A stretch of DNA of 8,072 bases from Rhodospirillaceae bacterium UBA4479. GTDB taxonomy: Bacteria; Pseudomonadota; Alphaproteobacteria; Rhodospirillales; Casp-alpha2. A program made the position numbers and the translations under genes. The notes below the pieces were generated by a model. That model saw only the letters and a program-made list of their open reading frames with translations, was not told where the DNA came from and did not search any database. Position 1 is the first letter of the stretch. The number at the start of each line of letters is the position of its first letter. The stretch is from positions 1 through 8,072 of the forward strand of contig DGNZ01000093.1 in the NCBI GenBank assembly GCA_002389175.1, written 5' to 3'. This document shows, one piece after another, positions 1-5,933 of the stretch.

Positions 1-44
1 GTATTTTTAGAGGTGCCCTTAAATTAAACGACGGATAAAAAGTT

Positions 45-1226
45 ATGCGGTATCTCAAACAAACTCTCTTGGCCCTGGCAATCTTGTCAGTGACCACAAC
101 CAGTTCGTTTGCAGATGTTGTCGAGTTTAAACATCGGGGCGTCTTCATCGCCGGGAAACCGCTGCCTGCTGGCGTGACCTACGATATAAGTATCATCGGC
201 CCAAAAGAAGGAGCTGAAACCATTCGCGCTGCGCTGGACGTGTTGTACGAAAAATCCCCGTTTAATGCGCAAGCCATTGACCAGCTAAAAGCAGCTGGAA
301 ATGTATTCATCATCTATGACCCGACTTTCCCGCCGCGCGAATTAAGCCAAGTGACAATCGCCGCATTTATTCCGAAATATTTCCAAAAACAAGGAACGGC
401 GAAGGATTTTGTTTCTGTGGTCAGTCGCTACGGTGCGAAATGGGAACCCAACGAGCTCGCTCCCGTCTTAGCGCACGAACTGACCGGACATGGTATGCAA
501 CGTCTGCGTGGTCGACTTGAAAAAGTGCGTGAAATCGATATCGAATGCGAGGCCTATTTGTACCAAGAAAAAGCGTACCAGGATTTAGGCTTCAATAAAG
601 CCGACAATGAAATGATCAATTTCCGCAAAGTTCTGGAGGGTCATTGGTGCGGCGATTTCAAAATCTGGTTAAAAAAACATAAGCCAAAGGGCCTCGTGCA
701 TTGGGATAAACTAAACCCAGATGTTCCAAAAATTCTTGAAGACTATTTGGTCTATATCGATGCGCTAACCAAAAGCGGTGTGGCCGGCAAAGCTGTGTTC
801 AATGCCAAAAAAGAACAAAGACAAGAAGAAGCCGAAAAGCTCCGCCAGCTAAGCAACAGCGAAAGCTCGGCGGATCATTATGAACTGGCACAAATGTTTA
901 AGACGGGCATCGGGGTTAAGGCTGATCCAAAGCGTTCCCTTGTTTGGTTGAACAAGGCCGCAAGCGCTGGTCATACGAACGCACAGTACGAACTTGGTGT
1001 CGCCTATATTTTGGGAATGGTGCTTAAGAAAAACAAAAAGAAGGCCGCGAACTTATTCAAAAAAGCGGCTGTTAATGGTCATCCAGGTGCTGCGTATTCT
1101 TATGGAGTCCTGCTGATGAAGGGAGAGGGGATTAATCGCAACCTTCCCGAGGCACGCAAATGGCTTGAGATCGCTATGGAACGCGGTGTTGCCAGTGCTC
1201 AAAAGGCATTGGATGCGATCAAGTAA
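45..1226 (+). CDS. Exported HExxxH metallopeptidase-like protein with C-terminal Sel1 repeats
   Basis: I do not recognise a named family for the whole 393-residue protein. Residues 1-23 form a Sec signal peptide (basic start, hydrophobic core, likely cut after the SFA at 21-23), so it should act in the periplasm or outside. Residues 144-149 read HELTGH, an HExxxH motif. An acidic cluster follows with E163, D165, E167 and E169, the last two in ECEA. This resembles the HEXXGH plus downstream Glu arrangement of dipeptidyl-peptidase III (M49) zinc peptidases, although the spacing here is shorter. Zinc binding is inference. Residues 275-393 hold three 36-residue Sel1-type repeats (about 275-310, 311-346, 347-382) with the usual alternation of Gly/Ala and aromatic positions. 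Sel1 repeats normally serve protein-protein contacts. The start codon has only a weak ribosome binding site (GGATAAAAAG just upstream), but the signal peptide supports it. A 122-base gap separates it from the next gene, so co-transcription is uncertain. Confidence 0.85.
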   Translation: MRYLKQTLLALAILSVTTTSSFADVVEFKHRGVFIAGKPLPAGVTYDISIIGPKEGAETIRAALDVLYEKSPFNAQAIDQLKAAGNVFIIYDPTFPPRELSQVTIAAFIPKYFQKQGTAKDFVSVVSRYGAKWEPNELAPVLAHELTGHGMQRLRGRLEKVREIDIECEAYLYQEKAYQDLGFNKADNEMINFRKVLEGHWCGDFKIWLKKHKPKGLVHWDKLNPDVPKILEDYLVYIDALTKSGVAGKAVFNAKKEQRQEEAEKLRQLSNSESSADHYELAQMFKTGIGVKADPKRSLVWLNKAASAGHTNAQYELGVAYILGMVLKKNKKKAANLFKKAAVNGHPGAAYSYGVLLMKGEGINRNLPEARKWLEIAMERGVASAQKALDAIK

Positions 1227-1348
1227 TGCGACCAAATATCTCAATCGTCTTCTCGGGGTAGTAACGCATGCACCGGGACGACAATAAAACGCGTCATAAA
1301 CAATCAGTAAGTTGACCCCGCGACCCCAAACATGGAAAAGCTGATGTC

Positions 1349-2041
1349 ATGAACACGCGTATCATTGCATTGATTGTGGCTGCCGTCGGCGTTGGGGGAT
1401 TGATCATTTATTTGGTCGACCGTTTCCCGGGTGCGCTAGATAGCAATGCGGAACAGGCAAGTCTGGTCCGAGCCTTGGTTATTTTGCTGTTGGTCGCATC
1501 TTTCGTGGTGATGTCACCGCGCCTGAATTTACAAGGTGCGCTCCGCAACATCGTTATATGGCTGGGTATTGGCGCGCTGATCTTGACTGTCTACTCATTT
1601 CGCGAGGACTTCCAACAGATTGGAGAACGCGTCAGTGGCGAGGTTTTGCCTTTCCAAGCAACAGAAAGTGCGAACGGTGATCTGATCCTTAAGCGTGGGC
1701 AAGACGGGCATTTTCATATGGAAGTCACCGTCAATGACGCACCTATTCGGTTCTTGGTTGATACTGGGGCATCCATCGTAACACTTAGCGAAGATGATGC
1801 GCGTCGCGCCGGGTATGACCCCAGCACGCTTGATTACACGTTGCAGTTCTCAACCGCCAACGGCACCGCATGGGGCGCCCCCATTCGGATCGAACAAATG
1901 CGGGCGGGTCCATTGGTCGCACGAGATGTCAGGGCTGCTGTCGGTGGCGCAGGCATGTCGAAATCCTTATTGGGGATGAGTTTCCTCAATCAGTTGAATG
2001 GCTTTTCAGTCAAAGGCGACACGCTCATTTTGATGAGATAA
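1349..2041 (+). CDS. Membrane-anchored retropepsin-like aspartic protease (TIGR02281-type)
   Basis: This 230-residue protein has a hydrophobic N-terminal third with three likely membrane helices (about 5-23, 39-56, 68-84). A linker and a single retropepsin-like domain follow (about 110-230). The catalytic signature is VDTGAS at 137-142, with D138 as the presumed catalytic aspartate. The closing LLGMSFLNQL motif at 207-216 is typical of clan AA proteases of the alphaproteobacterial TIGR02281 group. With one Asp per chain the active enzyme should be a homodimer, as in retroviral proteases. The protease domain probably faces the periplasm (inference). Caulobacter PerP, which trims the polarity factor PodJ, is to my knowledge a relative, but the substrate here is unknown. 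The start is supported by GGAAAAG at 1334-1340, eight bases upstream. The gene lies upstream of the ftsB-like gene but is separated from it by 128 bases that contain two inverted repeats. Confidence 0.88.
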   Translation: MNTRIIALIVAAVGVGGLIIYLVDRFPGALDSNAEQASLVRALVILLLVASFVVMSPRLNLQGALRNIVIWLGIGALILTVYSFREDFQQIGERVSGEVLPFQATESANGDLILKRGQDGHFHMEVTVNDAPIRFLVDTGASIVTLSEDDARRAGYDPSTLDYTLQFSTANGTAWGAPIRIEQMRAGPLVARDVRAAVGGAGMSKSLLGMSFLNQLNGFSVKGDTLILMR

Positions 2042-2048
2042 AGCCTAC

Positions 2049-2065
2049 GTAAACACTTAGTTTAC
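2049..2065. repeat. Inverted repeat GTAAAC-N5-GTTTAC after the aspartic protease gene
   Basis: Perfect 6-base arms (2049-2054 and 2060-2065) flank a 5-base centre, beginning seven bases after the protease stop codon. The stem is AT-rich and no T-run follows, so it is a poor intrinsic terminator. It could equally be an operator for the ftsB-like gene downstream. The right arm overlaps the 9-mer TAGTTTACC, which recurs in another palindrome upstream of pdhA at 3348-3356. Function is unproven. Confidence 0.35.
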
Positions 2066-2123
2066 CAAACCCTCTAACCGCTTCTTAACACATTCATGGC
2101 ACCAATTCAGGCCTGGGTTGGGG

Positions 2124-2142
2124 CTGTGTGTTTTCGACACAG
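2124..2142 (+). other. Possible stem-loop in the leader of the ftsB-like gene
   Basis: CTGTGT (2124-2129) and ACACAG (2137-2142) can pair into a 6-base stem with a 7-base loop (GTTTTCG). It ends eight bases before the purine-rich ribosome binding site AAGAGGAT at 2151-2158. It may be a leader hairpin or chance, and there is no run of T after it to make it a terminator. Confidence 0.25.
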
Positions 2143-2169
2143 AATGTGTAAAGAGGATACCCGCAGTCC

Positions 2170-2490
2170 ATGGGATTAATCGACGAACTACGTCAGCGTG
2201 CCAAGCATGTTGTCGGCCCATTTCTTGGGATCGTTCTAGTATCATATTTCGTCTTCCACACGGTTCATGGGGATCGCGGTGTTTTGGCGTTGGTACAGAT
2301 GCGTGAACGACTGGCCGAAGCAGAAATTCGCTTGCACGTACTAGAGACGGAAGAAGCTCGTTGGGAGCGCAAAGTCAAACTGCTGCACCCAGCAAGTATC
2401 GACCCCGACATGTTGGATGAACGCGTTCGTCTGATGCTTGGGTATGCAGAAGCAAACGATCAGGTCGTCCTGATCAACCAAAACCAGTAG
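2170..2490 (+). CDS. ftsB: Septum formation initiator, FtsB/DivIC family
   Basis: This is a 106-residue protein with the FtsB/DivIC layout: a short cytoplasmic N-terminus, one membrane helix (about 15-32), then a periplasmic coiled coil (about 42-72). The family's HGDRG motif sits directly after the membrane helix. The C-terminal part carries RKVKLLHPASIDPDMLDERV, close to the conserved alphaproteobacterial stretch in which the D-P-D-x-L-(D/E)-E-R core recurs. Proteins of this family bridge FtsL and FtsQ at the division septum. In alphaproteobacteria this gene commonly sits just upstream of pdhA, which the context here matches apart from two inserted small genes. The start at 2170 is preceded by AAGAGGAT at 2151-2158, about 11 bases away, which is rather long. 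No better in-frame start is visible. Identification of the family is firm; the exact symbol is by analogy. Confidence 0.88.
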   Translation: MGLIDELRQRAKHVVGPFLGIVLVSYFVFHTVHGDRGVLALVQMRERLAEAEIRLHVLETEEARWERKVKLLHPASIDPDMLDERVRLMLGYAEANDQVVLINQNQ

Positions 2491-2508
2491 CGAGAAAAGG
2501 AGAATCCT

Positions 2509-2862
2509 ATGGCTTCGCTTGCAGACAATCTTGAACCACCATACTACGCCGCCATCATTCAAAATGACTCTGGTGCCGCGAACGAAGACACAATTACGCC
2601 AGCCGATAAGCTGGTCACCATGGCCGTTCGTCGCCCTGGATTTTTGGGCCTTGAGACGGCACGCAGTAACGATGGCAAGTCTCTTACAGTCGCGTATTGG
2701 CGCGATATGTCTGATGTCGAAGGCTGGACGTCCGAAAGCGACACCAATCCAAAAGGCGAATGCCCTGTACAAATCCGCCGCGTAAACAACGCCGCTGAGG
2801 GAAATCCCCAAGATCTATATGTCGTCAATGATGATGGCGCGATGACCTGGCGTTACACCTAA
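2509..2862 (+). CDS. Antibiotic-biosynthesis-monooxygenase-like (ABM fold) protein, first of a tandem pair
   Basis: This 117-residue protein appears to be a dimeric alpha/beta-barrel of the ABM type. Its marks are an opening PPYYAAI strand (residues 10-16), a central GFLGLE (about 44-49), then a strand ending in AYWRD (about 62-66) with a Trp soon after (GW). This order matches ABM-like and heme-degrading-monooxygenase-like proteins, in which FLG.E and a strand ending in (S/A)YW are conserved. The last 45 residues are divergent, so enzymatic activity cannot be inferred; it could be a monooxygenase, a ligand binder or inactive. No signal peptide or membrane segment is visible, so it should be cytosolic. 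It starts 18 bases after the ftsB-like stop with a strong AAGGAGA site (2497-2503). It is followed after 16 bases by a paralogue, so the three genes are probably co-transcribed. Confidence 0.75.
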   Translation: MASLADNLEPPYYAAIIQNDSGAANEDTITPADKLVTMAVRRPGFLGLETARSNDGKSLTVAYWRDMSDVEGWTSESDTNPKGECPVQIRRVNNAAEGNPQDLYVVNDDGAMTWRYT

Positions 2863-2878
2863 GGACGGAGAGGGCGTT

Positions 2879-3262
2879 ATGTCTAAATTTGATCCAAGAC
2901 GCGATCCACCATATTTCGCTGTGATTCAGCGTTCGCCGCCTACTGGGGCAAACGCCGGACAGTTCATGGATGCCAGCGAGAAGTTGATCGGCTTGGCGGC
3001 AGCTGAAATTGGCTTTTTGGGGATCGAAGAACATCTTTATACAGATGGCAATGAATACACAGCGTGTTACTGGCGGGATGCAAAAGCATTAAAACGTTGG
3101 CGAGAAGATCTTCCAAATCATGTTCCGCCAACCGTAGATATCGAACAAATCATCTGTTTCGAGGGCTGTTTATGGCACTGGTTGGATGATGTTTTTGATG
3201 CAAAATCACGCGCAACTGATAAAACAGTTGTCGAAGTTTCTTTCGGAGAACGGGCAGCTTAA
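2879..3262 (+). CDS. Antibiotic-biosynthesis-monooxygenase-like (ABM fold) protein, second of a tandem pair
   Basis: This 127-residue protein is a paralogue of the preceding one. It has PPYFAVIQ near residues 10-17, GFLGIE in the centre and CYWRD before a helix containing a Trp (KRW). The two proteins line up without major gaps over roughly their first 70 residues, then diverge. This copy keeps a WREDLPNH segment more like canonical ABM proteins, which have a Trp-rich, His-containing helix there. It adds a tail of about 25 residues after WHWLDDVF. No signal peptide is seen. The start is backed by the purine-rich GGAGAGGG upstream (2867-2874). The molecular function is unknown. A heterodimer with the neighbouring copy is conceivable because this fold normally dimerises, but that is inference. 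Confidence 0.75.
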   Translation: MSKFDPRRDPPYFAVIQRSPPTGANAGQFMDASEKLIGLAAAEIGFLGIEEHLYTDGNEYTACYWRDAKALKRWREDLPNHVPPTVDIEQIICFEGCLWHWLDDVFDAKSRATDKTVVEVSFGERAA

Positions 3263-3267
3263 CCTAC

Positions 3268-3287
3268 TTTCAATTAACGAATTGAAA
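3268..3287. repeat. Perfect 8-base inverted repeat upstream of pdhA
   Basis: Arms TTTCAATT (3268-3275) and AATTGAAA (3280-3287) match perfectly around AACG, five bases after the stop codon of the second ABM-like gene. The stem is AT-rich and not followed by a T-run, so an intrinsic terminator is doubtful. A protein operator is at least as likely. The right arm contains TTGAAA, which could also be a -35 element. Confidence 0.45.
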
Positions 3288-3357
3288 CTTAATAGGAACA
3301 AACGTTAGTATTCTTCGGCACTTCTTGAATTAAATCTCATTAATAGGTAGTTTACCT
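3282..3357 (+). promoter_or_regulatory. Candidate promoter and operator region of the pyruvate dehydrogenase operon
   Basis: The 145 bases between the second ABM-like gene and pdhA are clearly more AT-rich than the flanking genes. Two sigma-70-like candidates are visible: TTGAAA (3282-3287) with TTAGTA (3305-3310) at 17-base spacing, and TTGAAT (3325-3330) with TAGTTT (3348-3353) at 17-base spacing. A second palindrome, AGGTA-GTT-TACCT (3345-3357), overlaps the latter -10. The 8-mer TTAATAGG occurs directly repeated at 3289-3296 and 3340-3347. A promoter somewhere here is likely given the gap and the operon; which boxes are used is a guess. Confidence 0.4.
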
Positions 3358-3367
3358 TTGTGATTGG

Positions 3368-3382
3368 GGGGCACCGTGCCTC
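3368..3382 (+). other. Possible leader hairpin just upstream of the pdhA ribosome binding site
   Basis: GGGGCA (3368-3373) can pair with TGCCTC (3377-3382), including one G-U pair, around a CCG loop. It ends 11 bases before the ribosome binding site at 3394. It is short and may be chance, but its position would allow an effect on translation of pdhA. Confidence 0.22.
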
Positions 3383-3393
3383 TCACCATGATC

Positions 3394-3400
3394 GGGGAGA
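3394..3400 (+). promoter_or_regulatory. Ribosome binding site that fixes the pdhA start
   Basis: GGGGAGA lies seven bases before ATG 3408. The reading frame is open further upstream to a GTG at 3360, but that codon has no such site and the extra 16 residues look non-conserved. ATG 3408 is therefore preferred. Confidence 0.7.
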
Positions 3401-3407
3401 ACTATCC

Positions 3408-4463
3408 ATGGCTAGGGCCGCAAAATCTGGCGCGGGGGCTTCTGCCTCTAAACCTGCAAAACGTTCCACTAAATCAAAATCGACCGGAAAACCATCCGGT
3501 CCCTCATCAGACGACCTTCTTAAATTTTATCGTGACATGTTGATGATCCGCCGCTTCGAAGAAAAAGCCGGGCAACTTTATGGTATGGGTCTGATCGGTG
3601 GTTTTTGTCACCTTTATATCGGCCAAGAGGCTGTCGTCGTTGGCCTTACCCGTGCAGGTGAAAAACAAGATAGCGTGATCACTGCCTATCGCGATCACGG
3701 CCACATGTTAGCCTGCGGGATGGATCCCAAGGGCGTGATGGCGGAGTTAACGGGCCGCAAGGGCGGATACTCTCGCGGCAAGGGCGGTTCCATGCACATG
3801 TTCTCGCGCGAAAAGAACTTCTTTGGCGGCCATGGTATTGTTGGTGCACAAGTGTCACTTGGAACAGGTCTGGGGTTCGCACACAAATATCGTGGCGACG
3901 GCGGTGTCGCACACGCTTATATGGGTGACGGTGCTGTCAACCAAGGTCAGGTCTACGAAAGTTTTAACATGGCAGCGCTTTGGAAACTTCCAGTCGTCTA
4001 TGTCATTGAGAATAACAAGTACGGTATGGGCACATCAATTGAGCGCGCATCTTCGAATGTTGAACTTTCGGAGCGTGGCGCGGCGCATGGCATTCCCGGC
4101 GAGCAAATTAACGGGATGGATGTCGTTGAAGTTGCCGAAAAAGGTAAAAAAGCCCTCGACCATGCACGTAACGGTGATGGTCCAGTAATCCTGGAAATGA
4201 AAACATATCGTTATCGTGGTCATTCTATGTCTGACCCTGCGAAGTATCGTTCCAAAGAAGAAGTCCAAAAAATGCGGAAAGAGCAAGATCCCATCGACAA
4301 CCTGCGCAATACGATCCTTGAAGCCGGGTATTCGAACGAGGACGAAATGAAAGACATGGACAAAGAGATCAAGTCCATTGTCACCGCTGCAGCAGAGTTC
4401 GCGCAACAAAGTCCGGAACCGGACGAGTCAGAACTCTACACAGACGTTCTTCTAGAAGCCTAA
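3408..4463 (+). CDS. pdhA: Pyruvate dehydrogenase E1 component, alpha subunit
   Basis: With ATG 3408 the protein has 351 residues, normal for this subunit. E1 alpha and beta form an alpha2beta2 enzyme that decarboxylates pyruvate on thiamine diphosphate and acetylates the lipoyl groups. A basic Ala/Ser/Lys-rich tail (about 1-35) precedes the core, which starts near the DLLKFYRDMLMIRRFEEKAG stretch. Conserved marks include YRDHGHML, GGSMHMF and GHGIVGAQ. The thiamine-diphosphate motif runs from GDG at 173-175 to NN at 202-203, followed by KYGMGT. The loop with RGHSMSDP (H272) corresponds to the phosphorylation loop of mitochondrial E1 alpha; His there contacts the cofactor, while regulation by phosphorylation is not implied in bacteria. 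No residue looks missing. It is the first gene of the operon. The 56-base gap to pdhB includes a weak GCGCC/GGCGC pairing (4472-4476 with 4485-4489). Confidence 0.96.
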   Translation: MARAAKSGAGASASKPAKRSTKSKSTGKPSGPSSDDLLKFYRDMLMIRRFEEKAGQLYGMGLIGGFCHLYIGQEAVVVGLTRAGEKQDSVITAYRDHGHMLACGMDPKGVMAELTGRKGGYSRGKGGSMHMFSREKNFFGGHGIVGAQVSLGTGLGFAHKYRGDGGVAHAYMGDGAVNQGQVYESFNMAALWKLPVVYVIENNKYGMGTSIERASSNVELSERGAAHGIPGEQINGMDVVEVAEKGKKALDHARNGDGPVILEMKTYRYRGHSMSDPAKYRSKEEVQKMRKEQDPIDNLRNTILEAGYSNEDEMKDMDKEIKSIVTAAAEFAQQSPEPDESELYTDVLLEA

Positions 4464-4519
4464 AAGCAGTCGCGCCAAAAAGCAGGCGCACGCAATCCGA
4501 GGGAACAAAGGTTTAAACC

Positions 4520-5920
4520 ATGGCTATACAAGTATTGATGCCGGCACTTTCGCCGACAATGACCGAAGGCAAAATTTCTAAATGGGTGAAATCCGAAGGT
4601 GACACCGTCGAGAGCGGCGATGTGCTTTGCGAAATAGAAACCGACAAAGCGACGATGGAAGTCGAAGCTGTCGAAGAAGGGACGCTGGGTAAAATCCTGG
4701 TCCAAGAGGGCACCGAAAATGTTGCGGTAAACGAACCCATCGCTGTTTTGCTTGAAGAGGGCGAAGACGAGAGTGCGATTAAGTCTGCATCCAGTAGCGC
4801 GTCTGCGTCACAAGCTAAAGAAAGTGACAAAGAAGGCGATGATAGCGATGACGACAATGATGATAAGTCTGATGAGTCGTCGAAGAAACCAGAACCCAAG
4901 AAAAGCAGCCCTGCACCAGAACCTGAATACGATGGCCCCATGAAGGAAATGACCGTGCGCGAAGCCTTACGCGATGCCATGGCCGAAGAATTGCGTCGGG
5001 ACGAGAACGTATTTTTAATGGGCGAAGAAGTTGCCGAATACCAAGGCGCTTACAAAATCTCGCAAGGTTTGTTGGACGAGTTTGGTGGCAAACGTGTCAT
5101 CGATACACCGATCACAGAACATGGTTTCGCGGGCTTAGGCGTCGGCGCAGCACTACATGGATTGCGTCCCATCGTCGAATTTATGACGTTTAACTTCGCG
5201 ATGCAGGCGATTGATCACATCATCAACTCCGCCGCCAAGACACTTTATATGTCTGGTGGACAGATGGGCTGCCCGATTGTGTTCCGTGGACCAAATGGCG
5301 CAGCATCGCGCGTCGGTGCGCAGCATTCTCAATGCTACGCGTCGTGGTACGCGAATTGCCCGGGCCTTAACGTGCTGGCCCCGTGGTCCGCAGAAGACGC
5401 CAAGGGCCTTTTAAAAAGTGCCATTCGCGATCCAAACCCGGTCGTCTTCTTGGAAAATGAAATCCTTTATGGGCAAAGCTTTCAAGTGCCCGACGACGAA
5501 GACTTCACCGTGCCGATTGGCAAGGCCAAGATCGAACGTGCTGGGACCGATGTCACCATCGTTGCCTATTCAATCGCGGTTGGCATTGCGATGCAGGCCG
5601 CAGAGAAACTGGCCGAAGACGGCATCGATGCCGAAGTCATCAACCTCCGTACTATCCGACCGCTTGATACGGAGACCATCATCGAGTCTGTTAAAAAGAC
5701 CAATCGGGTCGTCAGTGTTGGCGAAGGTTGGCCAACGTGCGGCGTGGGTGCCGAGATTTCATCGGTCGTTATTGAGCAGGCATTCGATTACCTAGACGCA
5801 CCTCCGGCACGCGTTGCCGGCGTCGATGTACCGATGCCATATGCTGCAAACCTCGAAAAACTGGCGCTGCCGAAGGCACCCCATGTTATCGAGGCCGTCA
5901 AATCCGTTTGTTACGCGTAG
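4520..5920 (+). CDS. pdhB: Pyruvate dehydrogenase E1 component, beta subunit, with N-terminal lipoyl domain
   Basis: This is a 466-residue fusion. Residues 1 to about 80 form a biotinyl/lipoyl domain with the attachment lysine K43 in ETDKATME. Residues about 82-140 are a Ser/Asp/Lys-rich linker, and the E1 beta body begins at about 141 (MKEMTVREAL). The body has the cofactor-binding GEEVAEYQGAYK (G168-E169-E170 onward), TPITEHGFAGLGVGAA and RGPNGAASRVGAQHSQ. The C-terminal transketolase-type domain ends near KAPHVIEAVK. Lipoyl-E1 beta fusions are known in alphaproteobacteria such as Sinorhizobium and Zymomonas, and are longer than the roughly 330-residue unfused form. The fused arm probably adds a second site for acetyl transfer. 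The lipoyl domain is nearly identical to that of the next gene. A purine-rich AAAGG at 4507-4511 precedes ATG 4520. The stop is 13 bases from the pdhC start. Confidence 0.96.
   Translation: MAIQVLMPALSPTMTEGKISKWVKSEGDTVESGDVLCEIETDKATMEVEAVEEGTLGKILVQEGTENVAVNEPIAVLLEEGEDESAIKSASSSASASQAKESDKEGDDSDDDNDDKSDESSKKPEPKKSSPAPEPEYDGPMKEMTVREALRDAMAEELRRDENVFLMGEEVAEYQGAYKISQGLLDEFGGKRVIDTPITEHGFAGLGVGAALHGLRPIVEFMTFNFAMQAIDHIINSAAKTLYMSGGQMGCPIVFRGPNGAASRVGAQHSQCYASWYANCPGLNVLAPWSAEDAKGLLKSAIRDPNPVVFLENEILYGQSFQVPDDEDFTVPIGKAKIERAGTDVTIVAYSIAVGIAMQAAEKLAEDGIDAEVINLRTIRPLDTETIIESVKKTNRVVSVGEGWPTCGVGAEISSVVIEQAFDYLDAPPARVAGVDVPMPYAANLEKLALPKAPHVIEAVKSVCYA
4523..4780 (+). repeat. Lipoyl-domain coding repeat, copy 1 (in pdhB)
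   Basis: Codons 2-87 of pdhB correspond to codons 2-87 of pdhC (5937-6194). By hand count about 68 of 86 residues are identical, with no gaps. Identity persists at the DNA level in blocks around the lipoyl-lysine codon (GAAACCGACAAAGC and ACGATGGAAGTCGAAGCTGT). It is a diverged duplication of a domain, about 1.4 kb apart in direct orientation. Confidence 0.85.
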
Positions 5921-5933
5921 GGGGGATAGAGCA

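Noticed and set aside
1227..1348. Gap between the first two genes searched for terminator, small RNA or small gene
   Set aside because: No strong stem-loop, T-run or supported short frame was found. An ACGCGT palindrome near 1290 is too short to interpret.
1332..1352. Six-codon mini-frame ending across the aspartic protease start (ATGA overlap)
   Set aside because: It has no ribosome binding site of its own, and its bases include the Shine-Dalgarno sequence of the protease gene. Most likely chance.
2341..2811. Open frame on the - strand (156 codons) across ftsB and the first ABM-like gene
   Set aside because: It spans two well-supported + strand genes and their junction, and shows no family motif.
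3360..3407. Upstream GTG start extending pdhA by 16 residues
   Set aside because: It has no ribosome binding site, and the extension overlaps a probable leader hairpin. ATG 3408 has GGGGAGA at proper spacing.
4472..4489. GCGCC/GGCGC pairing between pdhA and pdhB as a terminator
   Set aside because: The stem is only five bases with an eight-base loop and no T-run, and pdhB must be expressed with pdhA. At best it is a minor processing or stability element.
4513..4980. Open frame on the - strand (155 codons) opposite the start of pdhB
   Set aside because: It has the same cause: Asp/Ser/Lys-rich codons read antisense give few stops. It is Ser-rich, with no domain.
5814..5933. Extension of the E2 frame upstream into pdhB
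   Set aside because: These codons overlap the conserved end of pdhB in another frame. The E2 homology starts exactly at ATG 5934, behind a strong purine-rich site.
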